Positions 1 to 8,400 of a stretch of 21,925 bases of DNA are shown piece after piece. Every line of letters begins with the position of its first letter. Positions within the stretch are counted from its first letter, which is position 1. Under the pieces are notes generated by a model, which was not told the DNA's origin, did not search any database, and was given only the letters and a program-made list of their open reading frames with translations. The stretch comes from Chloroflexota bacterium (lineage in GTDB: Bacteria > Chloroflexota > Anaerolineae > Anaerolineales > UBA4823), in assembly GCA_023395675.1 (NCBI GenBank), contig JAEWYL010000067.1:1-21925 (forward strand). The letters are read 5' to 3'. Both the position numbers and the translations under genes were made by a program.

Positions 1-19
1 CCCGCCGGAAGCGATCATC

Positions 20-48
20 TTGACATAACGCGTAAAGAAGGATAAATT
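20..48 (+). promoter_or_regulatory. Probable sigma70-type promoter for the three-gene unit
   Basis: The -35 hexamer TTGACA (20-25) is separated by 17 bases from a -10-like TAAATT (43-48). It would give a transcript with a leader of about 200 bases before the first start codon at 259. The match is by eye only; no second good candidate was seen between here and the gene. Confidence 0.55.
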
Positions 49-54
49 AGGACC

Positions 55-258
55 AATCGCACAAGGATTGCAATAATTGGATACCGCCGGTTTTCTGAAC
101 CGGTCTCTCCAGAGAAGCAAATACACGGGGGTTACTTCTTCTCGAAGGTCCTCCTGACCCGGTTTTTCGCACCCGTTTACTCTCAGCGGAGATCCCTCCG
201 GCCTTTACCGCCAGCCATTGAAGCCGCAGCCGTGCCGGGATGCTCGAGGAGATGCAGC
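55..258 (+). other. Long structured 5' leader, class unknown
   Basis: About 200 non-coding bases separate the promoter-like sequence from the first gene. They contain a perfect 6-bp hairpin CCGGTT-TTCTG-AACCGG (87-103) followed at once by a small TCTC-TCCA-GAGA hairpin (105-116), and CAATC...GATTG arms near 56-70. I compared it from memory with c-di-GMP, c-di-AMP, TPP, FMN and cobalamin riboswitch consensus blocks and could not match it to any. It may be a regulatory leader or just a structured UTR. Confidence 0.3.
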
Positions 259-3200
259 ATGAACAAAACCCGCCGCTTGCTTTCCGTCCTGGTCTGCCTG
301 TCCTGTCTGGCTGCCAGCCTGGGCCTCGGGCTTCAGCCTGCCCGCGCGGACAGCCGGTTCTTTCTGGTGGACCGGTTTGACGATGCAGAGGGCGGCGCCT
401 GCAGCCCGGAGGTACCGGCTGACTGCAGCCTGCGCGCGGCTGTCCGGCTGGCGAACCGGGGCGCGACGGACGACCCCACCGAGAATGAATACGTGATCCA
501 GCTCCCGCCCGGGACCTACACGCTCTCGCTGGGCGGGCCGGGCGAGGACAGCGCCGCCGGCGGGGACCTGGACGTCATCACTGCGGTGCGCATTGTGGGA
601 GCCGGGGCCGGGAGGTCCACTATTGACGGGGGCGCGCTCGACCGGGTTTTCCAGGTGCGCTCCGGCGGCAGCCTGGCCCTGCAGGGGGTGAGCGTGCGCA
701 ACGGCAGTTCCGACGCCGGGGGCGGGGTCCTGGTGGAGGCAGGGGCGCGCTTCCTGCTGGAGGAGAGCGAGCTCACCGCCAACCAGGCCTCCAGCGGCGG
801 CGGGCTCTACTCGCTCGGAGATTCCACCCTGCTGCGCAGCACGGTGTCGTTCAACTCGGCCCCCCAGGACGACGGCGGCGGTCTGTTCGCGGCCGGCGGG
901 CGGCTGCAGGTCACCAACTCCACCGTCTCGGGCAACTCCGCCGCGCAGACCGGGGGTGGCCTGGTCACCACCGCCGGCTCCGGGGACCCCGTGGTGGAAA
1001 TCACCAGCAGCACCTTCTACCGCAACAGCGCCGCGGCGGGCGGGGGCATTTACCGCTGGAACGGGCGGGTGTTTTTGCAGAACACTCTCCTGGCGGGCAG
1101 CGCCGGGGGAGACTGCGCCCTCCTGGGGCCCAAAGCCTCCCTGGGCCACAACCTTTTTGGAGACCAGACCTGCCCCGTAAAAGCCGGCAGTGACCGGATC
1201 GCGGCGGACCCCCTGCTCGGGGAGCTGCTGAACAACGGCGGGGGCGCGCCCACGCACGCCCTGCTGCCCGGGAGCCCTGCCGTGGACGCGGCGAACCGCC
1301 AGGCCTGCCCGGCGGAAGACCAGCGCGGGGTGCCGCGCCCGCAGGGCGGCGGGTGCGACATCGGCGCTTTTGAGCTCGGCGCGGGCGGGGGCAGCCGGGA
1401 CAGCGCCAGGGACCTGCTTCCCGGGCAGGCGGTTTCCGGGATCGCGGCCGCGCCCGGCGATATCCACTGGTACCGCCTGCGGGTGGACCAGACCCGTTCG
1501 GTGATCAGCGCCACGCTGGCCAGCCCTGCGGATTATGACCTGTTCCTCTTCGCCCCCCGCATCTCCGAGGAAAACGGGCAGCTGCGCGACATCGGCCGCC
1601 TGGTGGACCTGGCGCAGTTAAGCGATATCGCCCAGCTCAGCAATATTGCCCAGTTGAGCAATATCGCCCAGCTCAGCAACATCGCCCAACTGTACGACAT
1701 CGCCCAGCTCAGCAATATTGCCCAGCTCAGCAACATCGCCCAATTGAGCGACATTGCCCAGCTCAGCGACATCGCCCAGTTGAGCGACATCGCGCAGCTC
1801 TACGACATCGCCCAGCTCAGCAACATCGCCCAGCTCAGCGACATCGCCCAGTTGAGCAATATCGCCCAGCTCAGCAACATCGGGGAGCTGGGCGATATCG
1901 AGACCCTGGCGGGGATCGCCGCGCACCCCCTGCCGCAGAGCGAGGAGCATATCGAGCGCAGCGTGCACGAGCTGGCGGGCCCCTGGTTCCTGGCCGTCCT
2001 GCCGCATCCCGAAGCCGTGGGCCGCGCCTACACCCTCCAGGCGGACGTCGTTCCGCCCCCGGCCCCCATCCCGGTCAGCCCCGATACGACCCCCACCTTT
2101 CCCAGCCCGGCCCCGGATGCAGGGGTGGAGACCCTGATCCTGTGGAACGAGGCGCGCCTGGGCGCGCGCTACACCGGCGCCGCGAGCCCGGCCGCCACCG
2201 GGCTGGGCGAGAAGCTTTCGGCCCTGGCGGGCGCGACCGGGGGCGTGTTGATTGACCTGGGCAGCTTTCCGGAGGTGAGCGAAGCTTACCGCGAGTGGGA
2301 CGCCGCCCCCGAGAACCCGCAGGCCGCCAACTACGTGGCCCGCACGGTGAAATCCCTGCTCTACAGCCGCCTGCTGGCCTACCCCAGCGTGAAGTACATC
2401 GTGCTGGCGGGGGGCGACGAGATCATCCCTCACCGCCGGGTGCAGGACCAGACCCTGGTCTCGAACGAACGCACCTACCGCTATTACGACAACCCCGCCA
2501 TGCGGGCCGCGGCCGACCAGCTCTATTATCTGAGCGACGATTACTACGCCGCCAGCCTGCCCTTTGGGGTGGACGGGCGCGAGCTCTACCTGCCCCAGTA
2601 CGCTCTGGGGCGCCTGGTGGAAAGCCCGGCGGAGATCGCCCGCCTGCTGGACGCCTACCTCGCCGCGCCGGTCCTGGCGCCGCAGAGCGCCCTGGTCACC
2701 GGTTACGACTTTCTGATTGACCAGGCCGATGCGGTGGACGCCACCCTCGCCGGCTATGGGGTCCAGGCGGATACCCTGATTGACAACGACTGGACCGCGA
2801 ACGATTTCCGGAGCCTGGCCTTCGACGACCTGCGGGCCTACGACCTGATCTCTCTCAACTCGCATTTCGACCATTTCCGCTTCTTCCCGAACGACCCCGA
2901 GAACGTGCTGGCGACCGAGTTCGAGGCCGCCCCGGACCTGGCGGGGAAGCTGATCTACTCGGTCGGCTGCCACGCCGGGCTGGGCCTGCCTGACGGGAGC
3001 GCGGCTTTCACCTTTACCGGCGCGGACTACGCCCAGATCTTCGCCCGGCAGGGCGCCTCGTTCATCGGCAACACCGGGTTCGGCTACGGCGACGGCGACC
3101 TGCTGGCTTATTCCGAGCGCCTGATGCTGAACTTCACCCAGGAGCTGGGCTACAACCCCAGCCCCGGCAGCGAGGCCGGGCTGCCCTCGGTGGGCTCGGC

Positions 3201-5406
3201 CCTGCTGCGCGCCAAGCAGCGCTACCTGAACGCCCTGGGGGCGGGCGGCCTGACCAGCTACGACGAGAAAGTGCTGGCCCAGATGACCCTCTACGGCCTG
3301 CCCATGCTCAAGGTGGATATGCCGGTCCAGACCGCGGCGGACCCTGCCGGCGAGAGCTTCTTCTCCGGCAGTCCGCTGCCCCTGGGCGGCCCTTCCGGGG
3401 CTCAGGCCTGGGCGCAGTCGTTCACCTTCGACTACACCGCACACCCCTCCAGCGGCGGGCTGCGGGCAGGGACCTACTACACCCTGAACGGCGAGGAGGG
3501 CCTGCTGGCGACAGGCGGCCGCCCGGTGCTGCCCCTCGCGGCCCGCAATTTCAACTCCGAGAGCGAGGCCGTGCGCGGGGTGCTCATGCTGGGCGGCGCT
3601 TTCACCGACCTGCTCGACTTCGACCCGGTGATCACCCAGATCATCACCCAGGAGGTGGACCTGGCGGGGGAGGGGATTTACCTGGCGCCGGCCCTCTACC
3701 CCTCCAGCCCCGCCAGCCTGAACCGCTTCGTGAGCGCCGGGGAGGGGCTGCTGCAGCAGCTGCTGGTCACCCCGGCCCAGTTCCAGACCACCGGCCTGCA
3801 GGCCCCTACCCGCGGCACTCTGCGCCTGTACAGCAGCCTGGACCTGCTGGTCTACAGCGCCCCGCTGGACCAGACCGACTTCATCGCCCCCCTCATCCAG
3901 GCGGTTGGGGCGACCCGGGAAGGCCCGGAGGCCCGCTTCTCGGTGCAGGTGAGCGACCCCTCCGGCATCCACCGGGTGGTGGTGCTTTACCGGGAGCTCA
4001 GCGCGGGCTCCTGGGAGCGGGTGGACCTGCTCTATGACCCCGCCGCCGGCCGCGCGACCGGGACGGTCCCCTCCGGCGGCGCTACGCTGGAGTATTTCGT
4101 GCAGGCGGTGGACGAGGCCGGCAACGTGGCCCTGGCGCTGGACCACGGGCTGCCGTACCGCCTGCTCTCGCTGGCCTCCGACAGAGACGGCGACGGCGCG
4201 CCGGACGACGGCGATAACTGCCTGCTGGCCCCCAACCCGGGCCAGGAGGACGCGGACGGCGACGGGCTGGGCGACGCCTGCGACCTGAACCCGGACGGCG
4301 ACGGGCTGCCGGAGCTGTTCGACGCCTTCCCCGGCGACCCGGCGGAGTGGTTCGACAGCGACGGCGACGGCCTCGGGGATAACGCGGACAGCGATAACGA
4401 TAACGACGGCGTGGAAAACACGCTGGATAACTGCCCCCTCACCTCTAACCCCGACCAGGCGGACCTGGACGGCGACGGGCTGGGCGACGCCTGTGACGAC
4501 GACGCGGACAACGACGGCGTGCCGAACGACCGGGACGATTTCCCCCTCGACCCGGCGCGCTGGTCGGATTTCGACGGGGACGGGGTGGACGACAGTCTGG
4601 ATAACTGCAGCCTCGTCTCCAACCCGGACCAGGCCGACGCGGACGGCGACGGGTTGGGCGACGCCTGCGACAGCGGCGCGGCTGCCCTGCAGCTGGGGCC
4701 CATCCAGGCGCCCGCACAGCCGCTGCGCGTGCAGACCGCCATCACCGCCCAGGCGGTTTACACCAGCACGAACTCGCAGGCGGCCCTGACCGCCGTGTGG
4801 GACTGGGGGGATGGGACCACCACCACCCAGAGCCTGCCGGGCGCCTCCGGGACCGCCAGCGCCAGCCACGCTTATGCCTCTCCCGGGATCTTTGCCATCA
4901 CGCTGCATGTGAGCGACGGGGAGGGGGCGGAGGCGGAGGCGGTCTTCCAGCCTGTGGCGGTCTACGATCCCGCCGGCGGGTTCGTCACCGGCGGGGGCTG
5001 GATTGAATCGGAACCCGGCTGGTGCGCGCTCTATCCGGGCTGCGAGAACGCGGCGGGGAGGGCGAATTTCGGCCTCAACGCCCGCTATGCCCCCGGGGCG
5101 GACCTCCCCTCCGGAAAGTTCGAGTTCCACCTCCAGGGCGGCTTCCGCTTCTTCTCCGAGAGCTATGACTGGCTGGTGGTCTTCCCGGATGGGAGGAGCG
5201 CCCAGCTGCGCGGGCAGGGCCGCATCCAGGTTCCCGGCCGCACGGGGGATGAGGTCTACCAGTTCATGCTCTGGGTGGAGGACAGCGCGCAGAGCCGCTT
5301 GCGCCTGCGCCTGTGGAGGGAGGAGAACGGCGTTGAGTTGGAGGTCTACGTTACCGGCGGGCGCCTCCAACCGCTGGGGGGCGGAAAGATCAAGATTCAC
5401 AGGTAA
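259..5406 (+). CDS. Exported multidomain protein with C25 (gingipain-like) cysteine peptidase core
   Basis: The start at 259 is chosen because GAGGAG lies 7 bases upstream; a GTG at 232 has no such site. Residues 1-30 form a Sec signal peptide ending in ARA. Then come a CSLREA-type N-terminal module (CSLRAA near residue 56), a right-handed beta-helix region closing with a choice-of-anchor-like DIGAFEL (about 80-375), and a PPC domain from about 385 interrupted by 18 hexapeptide repeats (444-551). The peptidase-like region (about 640-1030) has NSHFDH (His869) and SVGCHAG (Cys904), the expected His-Cys dyad arrangement of family C25. An Ig-like segment, Asp-rich TSP3 calcium-binding repeats (about 1308-1472), a PKD domain with WDWGDG, and a C-terminal FVTGGGW module follow. 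No LPXTG or transmembrane anchor is visible. Peptidase activity is inferred from motifs; substrate is unknown. The TAA is 24 bases from the next gene. Confidence 0.88.
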   Translation: MNKTRRLLSVLVCLSCLAASLGLGLQPARADSRFFLVDRFDDAEGGACSPEVPADCSLRAAVRLANRGATDDPTENEYVIQLPPGTYTLSLGGPGEDSAAGGDLDVITAVRIVGAGAGRSTIDGGALDRVFQVRSGGSLALQGVSVRNGSSDAGGGVLVEAGARFLLEESELTANQASSGGGLYSLGDSTLLRSTVSFNSAPQDDGGGLFAAGGRLQVTNSTVSGNSAAQTGGGLVTTAGSGDPVVEITSSTFYRNSAAAGGGIYRWNGRVFLQNTLLAGSAGGDCALLGPKASLGHNLFGDQTCPVKAGSDRIAADPLLGELLNNGGGAPTHALLPGSPAVDAANRQACPAEDQRGVPRPQGGGCDIGAFELGAGGGSRDSARDLLPGQAVSGIAAAPGDIHWYRLRVDQTRSVISATLASPADYDLFLFAPRISEENGQLRDIGRLVDLAQLSDIAQLSNIAQLSNIAQLSNIAQLYDIAQLSNIAQLSNIAQLSDIAQLSDIAQLSDIAQLYDIAQLSNIAQLSDIAQLSNIAQLSNIGELGDIETLAGIAAHPLPQSEEHIERSVHELAGPWFLAVLPHPEAVGRAYTLQADVVPPPAPIPVSPDTTPTFPSPAPDAGVETLILWNEARLGARYTGAASPAATGLGEKLSALAGATGGVLIDLGSFPEVSEAYREWDAAPENPQAANYVARTVKSLLYSRLLAYPSVKYIVLAGGDEIIPHRRVQDQTLVSNERTYRYYDNPAMRAAADQLYYLSDDYYAASLPFGVDGRELYLPQYALGRLVESPAEIARLLDAYLAAPVLAPQSALVTGYDFLIDQADAVDATLAGYGVQADTLIDNDWTANDFRSLAFDDLRAYDLISLNSHFDHFRFFPNDPENVLATEFEAAPDLAGKLIYSVGCHAGLGLPDGSAAFTFTGADYAQIFARQGASFIGNTGFGYGDGDLLAYSERLMLNFTQELGYNPSPGSEAGLPSVGSALLRAKQRYLNALGAGGLTSYDEKVLAQMTLYGLPMLKVDMPVQTAADPAGESFFSGSPLPLGGPSGAQAWAQSFTFDYTAHPSSGGLRAGTYYTLNGEEGLLATGGRPVLPLAARNFNSESEAVRGVLMLGGAFTDLLDFDPVITQIITQEVDLAGEGIYLAPALYPSSPASLNRFVSAGEGLLQQLLVTPAQFQTTGLQAPTRGTLRLYSSLDLLVYSAPLDQTDFIAPLIQAVGATREGPEARFSVQVSDPSGIHRVVVLYRELSAGSWERVDLLYDPAAGRATGTVPSGGATLEYFVQAVDEAGNVALALDHGLPYRLLSLASDRDGDGAPDDGDNCLLAPNPGQEDADGDGLGDACDLNPDGDGLPELFDAFPGDPAEWFDSDGDGLGDNADSDNDNDGVENTLDNCPLTSNPDQADLDGDGLGDACDDDADNDGVPNDRDDFPLDPARWSDFDGDGVDDSLDNCSLVSNPDQADADGDGLGDACDSGAAALQLGPIQAPAQPLRVQTAITAQAVYTSTNSQAALTAVWDWGDGTTTTQSLPGASGTASASHAYASPGIFAITLHVSDGEGAEAEAVFQPVAVYDPAGGFVTGGGWIESEPGWCALYPGCENAAGRANFGLNARYAPGADLPSGKFEFHLQGGFRFFSESYDWLVVFPDGRSAQLRGQGRIQVPGRTGDEVYQFMLWVEDSAQSRLRLRLWREENGVELEVYVTGGRLQPLGGGKIKIHR
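1588..1911 (+). repeat. 18-unit in-frame 18-bp (hexapeptide) tandem repeat
   Basis: Eighteen consecutive 18-base units encode hexads of consensus (D/N)-I-A-Q-L-S, with Tyr replacing Ser in two units and degenerate first and last units (DIGRLV, NIGELG, DIETLA). Units differ mainly at synonymous positions (CTC/TTG, ATC/ATT, GAC/GAT, AAC/AAT), so the protein pattern looks conserved by selection and not freshly amplified. Read from Ile, the unit fits the left-handed beta-helix hexapeptide rule [LIV]-[GAED]-x2-[STAV]-x, which would give about six turns. The array sits inside a PPC beta-sandwich domain. Confidence 0.95.
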
Positions 5407-5430
5407 TTCAGGAGAAAGGTTTCGGACTGT

Positions 5431-8400
5431 ATGGATGCTGCCGCAGTTTTTATCCCCATTGACCGGAGGATTGCCCTGGCCCGGGGGCAGAACCTCCCGG
5501 AGCACACGCATGGGGCGGCGCTCTTCGCCGATATCTCCGGTTTTACCCCGCTGACCGAGCTGCTGGCGCGCGAGCTCGGCCCCCGGCGCGGCGCCGAGGA
5601 ACTGACGCGCTATCTCAACCGGGTGTACCACGCGCTGATCACCGAACTGCACCGGTTCGGCGGGGTGGTGATCGGCTTCAGCGGCGACGCCATCTCCTGC
5701 TGGTTTGATGGGGATACGGGCCTGAGGGCGGCCGCCACCGCCCAGGCGATGCAGGCGGCCATGGCGCAGTTCTCGCTGCTGCAGGTCCCCGGCTGCGGGA
5801 CCGTATCCCTGGCGATGAAAGCGGCTGTGGCTGCCGGGCCGGCGCGGCGCTTTGTGGTGGGCGACCCGGAGTATTCCCTGATTGATGTCATGGCCGGGGC
5901 CACCCTGGAGCGGCTGGCGGGGGCCGAGCACCTGGCCCGGCGCGGGGAGGTGCTGCTGGACGAGGCCGCCGCCCGCGCCCTGGGCGGAGGGGTGCGGCTG
6001 GATGCGTGGCGCCTGGACGAAGACAGCGGGGTGCGGGCCGTGGTGCTCTCCGCACTGGGCTTGCAGGTCCCGGAGCAGCCCTGGCCCCGTTTGGCGCCGG
6101 GGAGGCTGTCCGAAGACCAGGTGCGCCCCTGGCTGCTGCCCGCCGTCTACCGCGGGCTGATCACCGGGCGGGGTGAGTTCCTGGCGGAACTGCGACCCGC
6201 GGCGGCGCTGTTCCTGCGCTTCAACGGGATTGATTACGAAGAAGACTCCCGCGCCCCGCAGAAGCTGGACGCCTTCATCCGGCGGGTGCAGGAGATCCTC
6301 TCCCGCTACGAGGGGAGCCTGATCCAGCTCACCATCGGGGATAAGGGCAGCTACCTGTACGCCGCCTTTGGCGCGCCGATCGCTCACGAGGACGACGTGG
6401 ACCGGGCCGCCTTCAGCGCCCTGGAGCTGCAGGCCCTCCCCTCCGAGCTGGCATTTCTGGAGCCGCTGCAGATCGGCATCACGCACGGGCGAATGCGCGT
6501 GGGGGCCTACGGAGGCGCCCAGCGCCGCACCTATGGGGTGCTGGGTGATGCGGTCAACCTGGCGGCGCGCCTGATGCAGCTCGCCCAACCGGGGCAGATC
6601 CTGGCTCACGTCGAAGCCCGGGAGCGGGCCGGGGAAGATTTCGAATGGGAGAAGCTGCCTGCGGTCAGGGTGAAGGGGAAAAGCGAACCCGTGAAGCTGT
6701 ATGCGCTGGCGCGGGCGCGCCGGCGGCGGCGCGGCCCGGATTATGGTTCGCTGTTCCCGCTGCCGCCGGTGGGCAGGGCGGAGATCTTGAACCGGCTGCA
6801 GGAAGGCCTGAACGCCCTGATGCAGGGCCGGGGCGGCATCCTGCGCCTGGAGGGCGAGGCCGGGATGGGTAAGAGCTACCTGGCCGCGCACTTCAGCCGC
6901 ACCGCCAAGGCCCGCGGCGCCCGGGTGCTCCTGGGCGTCAGCCAGAGCGTCACTCAGGGCACCCCCTACCTGCCCTGGCGGCAGATCTTTCAGCACCTGC
7001 TCGCTTCCGGGGAGGGCGGCGAGATTGACCTGCAGGCCCTGGGGGAGGCGAACCCGGACTGGGCCCTGCGCCTGCCGCTGCTCGGGGACCTGCTGGCCCT
7101 GCCCATCCCGGATAACCCCGCCACCGCCTCCATGGACAGCGACCTGCGCCGCAAAACGCTCTTTTCGCTGCTGGTGGAGATCGTGCAGCGGCGCGCCCGG
7201 AATGAGCCGCTGCTCTTCATCCTGGAGAACGCCCACTGGCTGGACGAAAACTCCCTCGCCCTGCCCCAAACTCTGGCCCGGCAGGCGGCAGGGAATGCCC
7301 CGCTGCTGCTGCTCCTGGTCCACCGGCCCGAGATGCTGGGCGAGGAGCGCCTGCTGCCCGAGCTTACCGACCTGCCCGAGGCCCGCGCCCTCCAGCTGCC
7401 GCCCATGCCGGTGGAGGAGACCACCCTGCTGCTCCAGCGGCAGCTCGGCGCGCCCCCCTCCCGGATCCTGATCGAGATCGTGATGCTCATCACCCGCGGC
7501 AATCCCTTTTTCGCCGCCGAGTTGGTGGAGGCCATGCGCCAGGAGGACCAGCTGGAGAGGCTCGAAAATGGCTGCTGGGGGATCGCCGAGAGCATGCTGG
7601 CGGCGCTGCAGCGGGGCGATTACCTGCTCCAGGCGGAGGGCGAATGGCAGCTCAAACCGCGGGTGGACCTCTCCAGCATGTCGCTGGGGGTGCCCGACTC
7701 GATCCACAAGCTGGTCCTGTCGCGCCTGGACCGCCTGCCTGAAGAACACAAACTCACCTTGAAGGTCAGCAGCGTGGTGGGCCATATCATTGACCTGGCG
7801 CTGGTGGCGCGCGTGCACCCCGAGGAGAAGGAGCTGGCGGTGATCGAGGTGGAAGCCGGGCGCATGGAGGCCGAGCAGGTGATCCGGGAGGAGGCGCGCG
7901 AGCGGCTGCTGTATGCTTTCAGCCACCACAGCCTGCAGGAGGTCGCCTACGAGACCCTGCTCTACACCCAGCGCCAGGGCCTTCACCGGGCGCTGGCCCA
8001 GGTGCTGGCTCAGGAAGCGCCGGAGGCCGTCTCCCAGATCGCCCACCACGCCTATCTGGGTAAGGACTGGCGCCTGGCGCTGGAATACAACCTGAAAGCG
8101 GGGGAGCGGGCGAAAGAGCTGCACGCCAACCAGCAGAGCATCGATTTCTTTCAGAAGGCGCTCGAAGCGGCGCGCGAGCTGGGCGAGGCCGGAACAGCCC
8201 AGAACCGGAAGCAGGCCCACCTGGCCCTCGGGGAGCTGCTGCTCTCGACGGGGCAGCACAGCCTGGCGGAGGAACACCTGGGCGAGGCCCTGGCCCTGGC
8301 GAAAAGCGGCGGGGACCGGGAGGCACAGGCCTGCTGCTGCCGCTGGATCGGGCGCATGCACGAACAGCTCGGCCAGTACACCCCGGCGCTGGACTGGCTG

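Noticed and set aside
1588..1911. Regular direct repeats considered as a CRISPR-like or non-coding satellite array.
   Set aside because: Unit length is exactly 18 bases, always in frame, without spacers, and the differences are mostly synonymous, so it is a protein repeat.
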